Source: Leptospira paudalimensis (GTDB lineage Bacteria > Spirochaetota > Leptospiria > Leptospirales > Leptospiraceae). Taken from it: a stretch of 64,000 bases of DNA. The stretch is taken from positions 3,234,676 to 3,298,675 of the forward strand of contig NZ_JAMQPR010000001.1 of NCBI RefSeq assembly GCF_026151345.1, given 5' to 3'. The position numbers were made by a program, and so were the translations under genes. This document shows, one piece after another, positions 9,453 through 19,800 of this stretch. The notes beneath the pieces were generated by a model that saw nothing but the letters and a program-made list of their open reading frames with translations, was not told where the DNA came from and searched no databases. Every line of letters begins with the position of its first letter. Position 1 is the first letter of the stretch.

Positions 9453-10830
9453 TACCATTGCGGCATTGTCCACAGCCCAAGGTCCCGGAGCGATTGGTAT
9501 CCTTCGGGTCTCGGGTTCTTTGGTTTTGCCCATCTCACTTTCTGTTTTAGAAAAAAACGGAACAGCCCTCACCGAAACATTTTTACAAAACCAAAAACGC
9601 ACCGCCATTTTTTGTGACTTTGTCGAAAATGGAAACCCATTAGACCAAATTGTATTTTTTTATTTTCCAGCACCTAACTCCTACACTGGTGAAGATCTAG
9701 CAGAATTCCATCTCCATGGAAATCCAATTCTATTAAAACGTGCCCTACATGTCCTTTTTGATAAAGGAGCAAGACCTGCCTCGAAAGGTGAATTTACAAA
9801 ACGCGCTTATTTAAATGGAAAAATCAATTTGTCTGGTGCCGAAGCCATTAGTCGACTGATTGAAGCAAGATCCAAATACGAATTGGAACTCGCACAAAAA
9901 AACGTATTTGGAGAAATCACAAAGTTAAGTTCGAAAATCAGAAGTGATTTGATTTCACTCAAAGCAGAATGTGAAGCAGAAATTGATTTTTCAACTGAAG
10001 ACTTAACCTTTGAAAGTTTAGAACAAAGGAAAAACCGAATGGTGGATCTTAAAAATTTATGTTCTAAATTAATTAAAAATTCTGAACGAGCAGAATCTCT
10101 CATCTTACAATCGACAGTCGTATTATTTGGAGAACCGAATACTGGTAAGTCGAGTCTGATGAATTTACTCATCGGAAAAGATAGATCCATTATATCTGAT
10201 GTACCCGGAACCACAAGAGATTATATCGCTGAAGAATTGAGTTTGGATGGAATCCCAATACGTTTAGTCGATACTGCCGGAATCAGAGAGACTACGGATA
10301 ACATCGAAAAAATGGGTATCGAAAGGAGTAAACGTGAAGCAGACAGTGCCAATGTGAAATTACTTTTGATCGATACTTCTGTCCCATTTGAAATCAATTC
10401 ATTTCTAAACAAACATAAAGATCGTTTATTTGAATCAATTCTTGTTGCCAATAAGGTTGATGCAAAACATCCAACCTGGAATTTAAAAAATCTAGAAAAC
10501 ATCCAAAAAGAATACAACCTAACCATCTCTGAAATCTCCTGCAAAACAAAACAAGGAATTTCCGAATTGCTGAATTTATTAAAATTAAAACTTACCTCAC
10601 AAGAGAATACGGAAGATTTAGTTTTGTTAGAAGACCGGCAAAGGTATCACATTCAAAAAATTGAATCTTGTTTATCCGAATCCATCCAACTCATAGAAAA
10701 CAATGCTCCTGCTGAAATCTATATCCAAGAAATCAATGTGGCTTTGTTAGAAATTGGTCAAGTGAATGGTGTTGTTGAAAATGAGGAAATTCTAGGGCGA
10801 ATTTTTAGCAAATTTTGTGTCGGAAAATAA
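9445..10830 (+). CDS. mnmE: tRNA uridine-5-carboxymethylaminomethyl GTPase MnmE
   Basis: 461 residues from a TTG at 9445; the sequence [23 protein letters not shown] begins right at the start as in all MnmE proteins, so the TTG is well supported. The N-terminal folate-binding domain includes [18 protein letters not shown]; the inserted G domain has G1 [10 protein letters not shown]2/G3 DVPGTTRD and DTAGIRET, and G4 NKVD. The protein ends with FCVGK, the C(I/V)GK motif with the catalytic cysteine. With MnmG it modifies the wobble uridine of several tRNAs. It is the last gene of the rpmH cluster. Confidence 0.97.
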   Translation: MIDTIAALSTAQGPGAIGILRVSGSLVLPISLSVLEKNGTALTETFLQNQKRTAIFCDFVENGNPLDQIVFFYFPAPNSYTGEDLAEFHLHGNPILLKRALHVLFDKGARPASKGEFTKRAYLNGKINLSGAEAISRLIEARSKYELELAQKNVFGEITKLSSKIRSDLISLKAECEAEIDFSTEDLTFESLEQRKNRMVDLKNLCSKLIKNSERAESLILQSTVVLFGEPNTGKSSLMNLLIGKDRSIISDVPGTTRDYIAEELSLDGIPIRLVDTAGIRETTDNIEKMGIERSKREADSANVKLLLIDTSVPFEINSFLNKHKDRLFESILVANKVDAKHPTWNLKNLENIQKEYNLTISEISCKTKQGISELLNLLKLKLTSQENTEDLVLLEDRQRYHIQKIESCLSESIQLIENNAPAEIYIQEINVALLEIGQVNGVVENEEILGRIFSKFCVGK

Positions 10831-10858
10831 TTCCGTGAAGATTTAAAATTTAATCTTG

Positions 10859-10864
10859 TATAAT
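10859..10864 (+). promoter_or_regulatory. Candidate -10 box for the lysine-rich protein gene
   Basis: A perfect TATAAT occurs 48 bases ahead of the ATG at 10912 in the 81-base gap after mnmE. The -35 region 17 bases upstream (TGAAGA) is poor, so the call rests on the -10 alone. Confidence 0.45.
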
Positions 10865-10911
10865 CATCGAATTAGTATCTAATTGGTCGCACATTCGATA
10901 CGAGGTAAAAA

Positions 10912-11163
10912 ATGAAAAAATTTCTTGTGATTCTCACTCTTTTCTCTTTCAGCAGTTTTGGTTTGTTTGCTCAAACAGAGGCAGACGAAGAGCCTACCAT
11001 GCAAACAGAAGAGGCTTCTGAAACCGTTAAACCTAAGAAAGATAAAATGAACAATAAAGACGGTGAGAAAAAAGAAAAAAAGAATAACAAAAAAGGCGAG
11101 AAAAAGGCTAAAAAAGCTAAGAAAGCCAAAAAAGAGAAAAAAGAAAAAAAGGACGCTGAGTAA
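10912..11163 (+). CDS. Small secreted lysine-rich protein
   Basis: 83 residues. The first 20 are a clear signal peptide (KKFLVILTLFSFSSFGLFA, cleaved before QTEADEE). The mature peptide of about 63 residues starts acidic (TEADEEPTMQTEEASE) and then becomes extremely basic: 23 lysines, arranged as KK pairs spaced every three residues (KKAKKAKKAKKEKKEKK). No known family is recognised. Such a tail could bind nucleic acid, peptidoglycan or acidic surface polymers, but that is speculation. The start is supported by an upstream GAGG. A strong intrinsic terminator follows directly, so it is a single-gene transcript. Confidence 0.8.
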   Translation: MKKFLVILTLFSFSSFGLFAQTEADEEPTMQTEEASETVKPKKDKMNNKDGEKKEKKNNKKGEKKAKKAKKAKKEKKEKKDAE

Positions 11164-11183
11164 TCCTTTCTCTCTTAATCTCC

Positions 11184-11211
11184 AAAAACCCCTGGAAACA
11201 GGGGTTTTTTT
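11184..11211 (+). terminator. Intrinsic terminator after the lysine-rich protein gene
   Basis: An 11-base stem AAAAACCCCTG (11184-11194) pairs perfectly with CAGGGGTTTTT (11199-11209) around a GAAA tetraloop, ending in a run of T. It could also act on the minus strand because both flanks are A/T runs. Confidence 0.88.
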
Positions 11212-11236
11212 ATTCCGTTTCGATTTGATACGAACC

Positions 11237-12838
11237 ATGCATTACAAAAACCTAATCCTTACCACATTCTTATTCTTTACACTCTTTCAATGTAACTCCA
11301 CTCCCGAAAAAAATCAGGATCTGAAACTCCCTAATGATGTTACCTTTTCAATCAAACTAACATCAATTCCACAAGAGTTAATAGGAGAAACCGTATCGTT
11401 ATCATTCCAATTCTATCATTGCCCTGATACTACATCTAAGGAATGTTATGTTCCTATCTTTGAAAATAAACTTGAAATTGGAAAAATCAAATCAAATGTA
11501 ACTGCAGGAAAAACAAGTTTCACTTTACCGAAGGATTGGACACATTTTGCAATCCGAATGATTGGAATCGAAAAAGTTCATGGGAAATTTTCACCAGGCC
11601 ATAATCCATTTTGGTATTCACCCGCAGACATTGCCAAATTAGGTCCTAACATCACAAAAGAATTTCGATTTCTGTCGCAAGAGAACAAAATCCCAAACAG
11701 AATCCAAGAAGAAATTGCTAAAAAATTTTCTCCCATCCTTGTTTTCCATAAAGATAAGAAATACCTTCCGTCTAACATCGAAAAGTATTCCAAGTTCTTT
11801 GCTAAAAAAGAATACCCATTACCAGAAAAGGATATCCGCAGGAAAACCAAAGGGCAAACCACTTGGAACTACGTAGATTTTCCAGATTTTATACCAATCG
11901 AAAATCCAACCCATTTGTATTATCATGTTCGTTATGCACAATCGACTGTGTCTGGAACACAATCGGAAGCTTTACCTGGATTTCGAGATGATTTGAATTA
12001 TTGGTACGAAGTTGGAAATGGGGATATGGTAATTTCCTATTGGATTTGGTATGATTGGAATGAAGGTCCTACTAAATTTGGAAACATCCACCAAGGGGAC
12101 TTGGAATCCTACGCCTTACTCATTTCAAAAGAAGGAAAAGCAAAACGCATTTTACTCACAGGACACGATCATATTTTACTCGATACAGATTTTCGAAATA
12201 TCAATTCCATAAAAAATCATCCTATCCTGTATGTCGCAAAAGGGAATATGGGAGCTGATGGTGGAAACCCAACTTCAGCTTACGGTGGCTATACGGTAAA
12301 ACTCAATGCTGGGAATTTTTTATTCAATTATATTTCAGATCCTTGGGACGTGTTTCCAACCTTTGACCCAAAGGAATCAATTCTTGTGATTCCAGCAGAT
12401 CTTTCCGAAAAAGAGTTAACATCTGTTAAAATTGGACCTGGAACACAAAAACCAAATCCAAATCAAATGGAAAAATCTTCTACTGTCTTCGTAGATGCGC
12501 GGGTGATGGTAAAACAAAGAATCCAGAAACTTGTGATGTGGGAAGAACCAGGATGGGTGAACCAAAAAGCATTCCAAGACCCAGACGGCCACCATACAGT
12601 TGATCCATCTGTAGCTTCGTTTTTTCAATTCCAAGGAAGGCTTGGCAAACACCCAAGGACTGTCTTAAAAATTGCGGAACTTAAACAATACGGTGCCTCA
12701 CCGGAGAATGCACCCTTCAAAACCAATATCGAACAACATTTTACATTTGAACGACCCAGAATGGAACGAAACCATACAGACCGAGAAGGAAATTATGGTC
12801 CTAAATTTTATGGAGATGATTCCACTCCTCAAAAATGA
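11237..12838 (+). CDS. Lipoprotein with Vps62-like domain
   Basis: 533 residues from the ATG at 11237, chosen because it gives a lipoprotein signal (YKNLILTTFLFFTLFQC, cysteine about residue 19); the frame is open further upstream, but that part reads through the previous gene and its terminator. The body contains ILVFHKDKKYLPSNIEKY, LYYHVRYAQS, YWIWYDWNE, HQGDLESYALL and HPILYVAKGNMG, a layout resembling the Vps62/DUF946 family (HEGDWE-like motif). The biochemical role of that family in bacteria is unknown. The region around 12300-12450 also has conserved-looking Trp/Asp residues. Location is likely an outer or inner membrane surface. Family assignment is from motif memory. Confidence 0.6.
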   Translation: MHYKNLILTTFLFFTLFQCNSTPEKNQDLKLPNDVTFSIKLTSIPQELIGETVSLSFQFYHCPDTTSKECYVPIFENKLEIGKIKSNVTAGKTSFTLPKDWTHFAIRMIGIEKVHGKFSPGHNPFWYSPADIAKLGPNITKEFRFLSQENKIPNRIQEEIAKKFSPILVFHKDKKYLPSNIEKYSKFFAKKEYPLPEKDIRRKTKGQTTWNYVDFPDFIPIENPTHLYYHVRYAQSTVSGTQSEALPGFRDDLNYWYEVGNGDMVISYWIWYDWNEGPTKFGNIHQGDLESYALLISKEGKAKRILLTGHDHILLDTDFRNINSIKNHPILYVAKGNMGADGGNPTSAYGGYTVKLNAGNFLFNYISDPWDVFPTFDPKESILVIPADLSEKELTSVKIGPGTQKPNPNQMEKSSTVFVDARVMVKQRIQKLVMWEEPGWVNQKAFQDPDGHHTVDPSVASFFQFQGRLGKHPRTVLKIAELKQYGASPENAPFKTNIEQHFTFERPRMERNHTDREGNYGPKFYGDDSTPQK

Positions 12839-12888
12839 TCAATCTTGAATAATATAATTTAACTTGTTTTCATTCCATTGGATTCAAG

Positions 12889-13800
12889 TTAAATCAAATC
12901 CACTAACTTTGCTTTGGCGAGTTCTTCTGGTTTGAAAGGTTTTTCTATTTGGATGTATTGGATCATTTCTTTTCTCAAGGGATAAGTATCTCCTAAGATG
13001 GCTTTTTGGATCACAAAGTCTTTCCATGTTTTGAGACAATGCCCAAATTTTTCTCTGTCAAGTAACCTTGTAATTGATTCCTCATTTTCACCCCATACAA
13101 ACGGATTTGCACCCGCATACAGAAGTTCCTTCAATGATTCTACTCCATCACAAGAAGCAGATAAAAACAAAGCTGTGTTTCCAAATTGGTCCTTTGTTTC
13201 TAAATTGAGACTATCATCCTCCAAAAGGATGGCACAAACTTCATCCAGATTCCGTTCAGAGGCTAAATGCAGCGCATTTTTCCCTTCTTGATCAATATCT
13301 TCTTTCACTTCAGGAAAGGTTTTTAACAGATACAATACGATCTCAAATCGATTTTCTACCACTGCTTCTAAAAAAATAGAACGTCCGGCTTCATTCCGCA
13401 AGGACATCACTTCCTCAGTGATCCACGGATGGATGGACTCCCAAAGAGTTTCCATGGATTCCAACACAGCGATATGAAAGATAGTATTCCCTTCTTTGTC
13501 TCGTGTGAGAAGGTTAGGTGAGTTTTTCCATAATGGTGAAGTTGAGATTAGTGCCTCTAAAAATTGGGTGCGGTTTTGGCTGACAACATCGAAGATCACA
13601 TTACCAGGTGTTCGGTATGGTGAATTGGGGTCTGCTCCCTTTGTGATTGCATGTTGGAACAATTCAACGTTGTCTACTTTCAACATCCAAGTTAAAGCAT
13701 TGGTTCCGTAAGAATCTAGTTCATTCGGATCAGCTCCTTCTTTTAGAAGTAAATCCCAATCTTCTATTGTACCTGACTTTGCAACATCAATGACACTCAT
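12889..13800 (-). CDS. Ankyrin-repeat protein
   Basis: 303 residues without signal peptide. At least five ankyrin repeats can be read, for example DSYGTNALTWMLK, DKEGNTIFHIAV, NEAGRSIFLEAVVENR, DQEGKNALHLASERN and DQFGNTALFLSAS followed by LLYAGANPF. Such proteins mediate protein contacts; no enzymatic domain is visible. Its ATG lies 17 bases after the stop of the GMC oxidoreductase gene, on the same strand, so the two are probably cotranscribed and the ankyrin protein may bind or regulate the flavoenzyme. Bacterial ankyrin genes are often found next to catalases or oxidases. Confidence 0.88.
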   Translation of the reverse strand: MSVIDVAKSGTIEDWDLLLKEGADPNELDSYGTNALTWMLKVDNVELFQHAITKGADPNSPYRTPGNVIFDVVSQNRTQFLEALISTSPLWKNSPNLLTRDKEGNTIFHIAVLESMETLWESIHPWITEEVMSLRNEAGRSIFLEAVVENRFEIVLYLLKTFPEVKEDIDQEGKNALHLASERNLDEVCAILLEDDSLNLETKDQFGNTALFLSASCDGVESLKELLYAGANPFVWGENEESITRLLDREKFGHCLKTWKDFVIQKAILGDTYPLRKEMIQYIQIEKPFKPEELAKAKLVDLI

Positions 13801-13817
13801 TCCTGTAACGATAAAAG

Positions 13818-15551
13818 TTACTTAACTCTTGTCGATTTTTTAACCAGACGTTTAGTCGGCTTGAAACTAATGATTTTATCAAATCCGCGTTTCACTTCAA
13901 ATTTTAAATACGGAACAGATGTTTCTTTTGGAGGGATGAGGCTCATTGCTCTTTCAGACAATGCTGTGATGGTTAAACTTGGGTTCACACCTAAGTTCAC
14001 AGTCAACATGGATGCATCGCAAACACGTAGGTTCTCATAACCAAACACTTTATTTTCCAAATCAATCACACCTTTTTCAGGGGTTTCTGCCACGATACAC
14101 CCACCCATGATGTGCCCTGTGACAGGAGCAGACAATAATGTTTCGTTGAGTGAACTTCTGGGAATCCCTCCAACAATCTCAGCCAATTTGCGAGTGAAAG
14201 CATTCGCAATTGGAATGTAGGTCGGTGTTGGTTCGCCAGTGGATAGAGCCGATGTGATGGTCCTCTGGAAAGGCCAAATGAAACGACGTTTGCGAACAAG
14301 TCGTACGCTATTGTCCACAGTTTGCATGACAAGTAAGATAATTGAATTTTTTGCAAATCCAAATGGATTGTGAGCTTTGAGAAAGTAAATTGGATGGCGT
14401 AACATTGTCCAAAAAAACTTCAGTGGTCGCGGAAACTTTCCACCACCATCAGTCATCACACTGGCAAGGACACCAAAAAAATCGGAACCTTTCGAATACC
14501 GAACAGGTTCTATATGAGTATTTTCATCAGGGTGAACAGAAGAAGTGATGGCAATCCCACGCGAATAATCTGCATGATTACTGGATGGGACTGTCACTGG
14601 TAAAACTGTTTCACTATTAGTTCGAACAGTATCACCTAACTTCTCAGACAAACGAATCATTTTGTTTTCCTGTTGCATTTTGAGAAGTAAACCAACAGTT
14701 CCCATCACACCTGCAGATAGAACAACTTGTTCCGATCTAAATTTTCGTCTTGGATACCCAAACCAACCTGTTGTGCTGTTTGTTTCTAATTCGTATCCAA
14801 ACTCTCCACTTGCTTCTGGATCAGGAATTCCCTTTGAATTGAGTGGGATAAGAGAGGTAACTTTGGTTTCAGGTAAAATAACAGCACCTAACTTCTCTGC
14901 TAAATATAAATAATTTTTATCGAGTGTGTTTTTAGCATTATGGCGGCAACCAACCATACACCCACCACAATAATTACAAGGATCACGATCTGGACCATCA
15001 CCATCAAAAAATGGATCCTTAGGATCTTTTTTGTTACCAAAATAAATTCCAACAGGTGTTCTACGAAAGGTATCTTCTTTTCCAAATGATTTTGCAGTTT
15101 CCAACAGTAAATGGTCAGGTTCCCATAATTGAGGATTTTCAGTTACACCTAACATATGTTTTGCCACATCATAATAGGGTAATAATGCTTTTTCTCCACC
15201 CATTTTGGAATACAATGGTGAGTTTAAAACTTTACTGGAAGGAACATATAAAGTACACGCATAAACAAGTGATCCACCTCCAACTCCCGATCCACTTACG
15301 AGTAAAAAATCATTTAGTAGGTTGATCCTTTGGATTCCATAAAATCCAAGTTTTGGCATCCACAAATACTTACGTAAACTCCAGTTGGTTTTTGGAAAAT
15401 CTCCAGCCTTCCATCGTTTGCCGGATTCAATGACTAAAACTTTATATCCTTTTTGAGAAAGACGATATGCAGAAACAGAACCACCAAAACCTGACCCAAC
15501 TATAATCACGTCGTAATCAAATTTTTGTTCTTTTGGAATGGTTTGGTTCAT
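13818..15551 (-). CDS. GMC-family oxidoreductase (cholesterol-oxidase-like)
   Basis: 577 residues. The Rossmann FAD-binding motif is at the N-terminus ([18 protein letters not shown]), followed by [14 protein letters not shown] cysteine cluster [11 protein letters not shown] (C-x2-C-x2-C-x3-C) lies at about residues 190-205, as in several GMC oxidoreductases annotated cholesterol-oxidase-like. The C-terminal segment [26 protein letters not shown] is the usual FAD/substrate region with the active-site Asn. It probably oxidises an alcohol, sterol or other lipid using FAD; the substrate cannot be named. No signal peptide, so cytoplasmic. It is divergent from the DUF2804 gene and followed by the ankyrin gene. 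Confidence 0.88.
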   Translation of the reverse strand: MNQTIPKEQKFDYDVIIVGSGFGGSVSAYRLSQKGYKVLVIESGKRWKAGDFPKTNWSLRKYLWMPKLGFYGIQRINLLNDFLLVSGSGVGGGSLVYACTLYVPSSKVLNSPLYSKMGGEKALLPYYDVAKHMLGVTENPQLWEPDHLLLETAKSFGKEDTFRRTPVGIYFGNKKDPKDPFFDGDGPDRDPCNYCGGCMVGCRHNAKNTLDKNYLYLAEKLGAVILPETKVTSLIPLNSKGIPDPEASGEFGYELETNSTTGWFGYPRRKFRSEQVVLSAGVMGTVGLLLKMQQENKMIRLSEKLGDTVRTNSETVLPVTVPSSNHADYSRGIAITSSVHPDENTHIEPVRYSKGSDFFGVLASVMTDGGGKFPRPLKFFWTMLRHPIYFLKAHNPFGFAKNSIILLVMQTVDNSVRLVRKRRFIWPFQRTITSALSTGEPTPTYIPIANAFTRKLAEIVGGIPRSSLNETLLSAPVTGHIMGGCIVAETPEKGVIDLENKVFGYENLRVCDASMLTVNLGVNPSLTITALSERAMSLIPPKETSVPYLKFEVKRGFDKIISFKPTKRLVKKSTRVK

Positions 15552-15682
15552 GGTTCGTTTTTCCTTGTTTGTGGAGAATGAGCGAATCCGATTCTCTGAT
15601 GGAATTCATTTTCTGTCAATTCGCTCTTAGGAATTCTGAAAAAACTTCTGGTCGAATCAAATCATCAGTTTTGAATCGGTTC

Positions 15683-16714
15683 ATGCCTGAAATCAAAAAA
15701 CAAATTCCTCTGCTCAACTCCGATGGAACAATTACACAAGAAGGTTGGGCACGTTCACCCTATTGGACTTATAACAGAGAAAATATTGCCGCTTCCAAGC
15801 TTAGAATTAAGGAATGGGATTATTATTCGGTTCTTTCTCCATCAAAAGAATATGGCATTACATTTACAGCATCAGACTTAGGTTATGCGGGACTTTTTGC
15901 CATTTGTTATTTAGACTTTAAAAAAGGAATCTTCAAACAAATTGATACTTTATCGGTAATGCCACTTGGCAAAACAGGATTTCCAAGAGTGAATGATAGT
16001 GGAGTTGTATCCTTCCAAGACAAAAAACTTTCCTTACGTTTTGAAACGATTCATGGCAAACGAACCTTAGAATTTGAATCCAAAGATTTTGTAGCACCTG
16101 ACGGCTCCCGTGGGATCCAAGGAAAAATTGAACTGACAGAACCAAAAATGGATACAATGAACATTGCCACCTCTTGGAAGGAAAACAGAAAGGCATTCTA
16201 TTATAATACGAAAATCAATTGTATGCCTGCGACAGGTAATGTAGTCGTTGGAAACCAGACTCTCACATTTGATTCCAAAACTGACTTTGGTGCTTTGGAT
16301 TGGGGGAGAGGTGTTTGGACATACAAAAATCGTTGGTATTGGAGTTCCGTTTCAGCTTGGATTGATGGAAAACCGTTTGGACTCAATTTAGGGTATGGAT
16401 TTTCAGACAGAACTCCTGCTTCCGAAAATGTCATTTTATATGATGGTAAAATTCACAAATTGGATGAAGTAAATTTCATCATCAATACAAAAGATTATAT
16501 GGCACCTTGGAAATTTGTATCCAATAACAACCGTTTGGATCTGAATTTCCAACCCATAGTGGATCGTAATTCGTATATGAACTTTGTGGTCATTAAATCG
16601 GTACAACACCAAGTCTTTGGAAAATTTAATGGAACGGTTGTGTTGGATGATGGAAAAAAAATCAAACTAGAAAACGTAATTGGTTTTGCCGAAGATGTTC
16701 TCAATCACTACTAA
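15683..16714 (+). CDS. DUF2804 family protein
   Basis: 343 residues from the ATG at 15683; an upstream ATG at 15533 in the same frame lies within the divergent GMC gene and adds nothing family-like. The sequence has the DUF2804 look: IPLLNSDGTITQEGWAR at the start, WDYYSVLSPSKEYGITFTASDLGYAG, DFGALDWGRGVWTYKNRWYWSS in the centre and GLNLGYGFSDRTPASEN afterwards. Function of the family is unknown; the beta-rich, Trp-rich pattern resembles lipocalin-like or hydroxyneurosporene-synthase-like (CrtC) folds, which would suit a hydrophobic ligand. Its position next to a GMC oxidoreductase fits a lipid role, but this is inference. Confidence 0.8.
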   Translation: MPEIKKQIPLLNSDGTITQEGWARSPYWTYNRENIAASKLRIKEWDYYSVLSPSKEYGITFTASDLGYAGLFAICYLDFKKGIFKQIDTLSVMPLGKTGFPRVNDSGVVSFQDKKLSLRFETIHGKRTLEFESKDFVAPDGSRGIQGKIELTEPKMDTMNIATSWKENRKAFYYNTKINCMPATGNVVVGNQTLTFDSKTDFGALDWGRGVWTYKNRWYWSSVSAWIDGKPFGLNLGYGFSDRTPASENVILYDGKIHKLDEVNFIINTKDYMAPWKFVSNNNRLDLNFQPIVDRNSYMNFVVIKSVQHQVFGKFNGTVVLDDGKKIKLENVIGFAEDVLNHY

Positions 16715-16720
16715 AAAATA

Positions 16721-16753
16721 AAAGAGCGATCACAATTACTGTCATCGCTCTTT
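16721..16753. terminator. Convergent terminator between the DUF2804 and RND genes
   Basis: AAAGAGCGAT (16721-16730) pairs perfectly with ATCGCTCTTT (16744-16753) across a 13-base loop. On the minus strand the stem is followed by a T-rich run (complement of AAAAAATA at 16713-16720), so it should stop the RND transcript; on the plus strand the tail is weaker. Confidence 0.75.
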
Positions 16754-16802
16754 ATCCTTTCTGTCTTAGAGTAATTTACTGATAGAAAACGGATCCAGTC
16801 GC

Positions 16803-19800
16803 TTATGCTCGTTTTTTCAGTTTGTAATACGCAGAAAAACTAGCTGGGATAAAGATCAAGGAGCCAAAAGTTCCGAACCCTAATCCCCAAGCCAGTGACA
16901 ATGTCATCGGGATGAGGAGTGGGTCTGATCCTCCAATCGCATACGCTGTCGGAATCATCCCTGCCATCGTTGTCATCGTTGTAACAAGGATGGGCCTAAA
17001 CCGTTCCGATGATGCTGTGATGAGCGATTCCAAAAGTCCCTCTCCTTTGGATTGAAATTCTTCAATCGTATCCACTAACACAATCGAGGCGTTAACAATC
17101 ACACCAGCAAGACCGATGATACCAATCATTGCAAGAAAACTGAGAGCCTTACCAGAAATCAAAAATCCAAATACAACACCCACAAATCCGAGAGGGATCG
17201 ATAATAAGATCAACACAGGTTTTTTGATACTATTAAAGATAATTGCAAGGATTGCAAAAATTCCAAAAAAAGCTAACACACCTGCAACTAACAAAGAAAC
17301 CATTGACTTGGCAGTTTCTTCTTGTTCACCACGAAATTTGATTTTATAACCAGGGTATTTTTTCCCGATATTTCCAAACTCATCTACAATTTTTCCATTT
17401 ACGATGGATGAACTTGTAATCGATTCATTTACATCAGCAAGGACTGTAATTGCTTTTTCATAGTCATTGTGGTAAAGCGCTTCGATTCCTTGGACAGTCG
17501 TTTTTGTTGTGACTGCTGTAATCGGTGTTAGTAGGCCAAATTTATTGGAAATTTGTATGGAATCTAAATCTTCTATCCCATCTCGAAAACGATCATCATT
17601 TTGGATGATGATCCTGACTTCATCTTTTCCTTTTCGTAAGTTAGAAGCTTCCAGACCTTCCATAGCAGTTCGCACATAATAGGCTGTGATTTCCGTATCA
17701 ATCCCTGTGATCGCTGATGCAGTATCTTTTACACGGATTTGAATTTCTTCTCTACCTGGTTTATAATCATCATTGATATTGATGACACCATCTTGTTTTC
17801 GAAGAAAGTCCTGCATCTCATTTGAGATTTGTTTTAATGTTTTGTAATCACGGCCTTCAATGGCAACGGTAACTGCGGCTCCAATCGGAGGTCCATTCAC
17901 AACCAAATCCACCATGACTGAAATGGCATTCGGTAATTTTTTTAAATCAGGTTCCAGTTCTCCAAATATTTCTTGTGCAGTTCTTTTTCGTTCAGTTTCT
18001 GGAACAAGTATGATTTGTGCCATTCCCAATTGTTCCCCAATCCGTGTGAGTGGGTCAGTAGGATCCGTTTGTTGGATCCCAATTTTTAAAATGACACTTT
18101 GGACTTCTGATTTTGGAATTTTATCTAAAATGGGTTGGAAATATTGCAATTGTTTGGCGGTCTCTTGTGCCGAAAAGTCAGGCGGAAATTCTGCTCTTAC
18201 CAGCACGTAATCAATCCCTTCTTTTGGGAATAGATTGAAGTTCATGAGACCTACTAAGCCACAAGATGACAAAAATACGATGAGGATACATCCAAGTGTT
18301 ATGAATGGTCTTCCTACAACTTTGGTGATAAAATTTGTAAACTTAGTTTTTAAAGACTCAAATCCATTTTCCAAGATGGAACGAAATCGATCCCTATGTT
18401 TGGATCTTTTTTTTGGTTCATTCGAAGTAAACTGTGCATAACGAACAGGCAACAAAAGAAAAGACTCAAACAGTGATAAAGTCAGCGCAACGATCACCAT
18501 AAATGGAATCTGCCAAATGAATTTTCCCATGATCCCGGACATAAATGCCATCGGTAAAAACGCTGCCACTGTTGTTAGATAAGATCCGATGATAGGAACA
18601 AACAATTCACTCGCACCTAAAACAGCTGCTTCTCTTGACTCAAAATTTTTCGAACGATACTTATAAATATTTTCAGAGATGATGATACTATTGTCCACGA
18701 GCATCCCAAGTGAAATGATGATCCCAAGCATCGAAACTAAGTTGAAGGATACATCAAAGATTGGAAATGCAATGGTGGTCGCAAATAATGTCAGTGGCAA
18801 AGATAAACTTGTTAAAAGTGAATCTTTAAAACTAAAAAACAAAATGAGTACTACAACAACTAAAAACAAACCTTGGAGAGAGTTTGTAATCACCACATCT
18901 AGTCGTTTGATTGCTCTTTTTCCTTCGTTATTTAATTCCGTAAATTGAATGTTTGCCGGAATTTGTTTCTTTAATTCTTCAATTCGACCTTGGACTGCTT
19001 CAACCGTTCGAATGATGTCAGCACTGTCTTTTTTAATGATTTGTAAAACATAAGCAGGCTCACCATTGACTACTGCGAGCACACGTGGTCTTTCATACGT
19101 ATCTTTTACATTGGCAACTTGCGAAAGTAAAATTGAATTTCCCGTTTCATTCGAACGAATTGGTATGTTTTTGATATCATTGATTTCAGCAATCTCTCCA
19201 GTCACACGAATGTCTTGTGTGATGGGTCTTAAAAAAGAACCTGCAGGAACACTGATATTACGTTTGGAAATTGCATTGATGATATCAGAAAATCCAATGG
19301 TATATCGTTTTTTTAAATCTGGATCAACACGTATCCGCCATTCTTCTTTCCGTTTTCCAAACGCATCAACTCGAGAAACTCCAGAAACTTTTCGCATCTC
19401 ATCTTCAATGAAACGCCCCATCTCTTGTAATTCCATTTCATCCATTGCACCATGGATTGCGATTTCCAAAACAGGAAAGTTCGAACTCTTTTGTTCCGTG
19501 ACAATTGGTCGATCCTTTACTTGAGTAGGTAAATTGGTAACACGGTCAACAGCACGACGAATGTCATTTACAACACCATCAGGGTTATTGTGTTCTAAAT
19601 CGATTTTGATGCTGATATCGGATTCGGAATTTCGAGAAATGGAACGAACTGAATCAAGCCCTTCTACTTCGCGTAACTTCTCTTCAATGGGAATCGTTAC
19701 TTTTTTTTCCACATCCACAGGGCTTGCACCAGGATAGACAGTGAGAACACGCACTTGGCGAAAGTTGACGCGAGGGAATGCTTCCCGTTTCATAGAAAGA

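Noticed and set aside
10879..11238. Minus-strand frame rich in Phe opposite the lysine-rich gene
   Set aside because: It is the complement of KK-repeat codons and terminator; the plus-strand gene has signal peptide, promoter and terminator.
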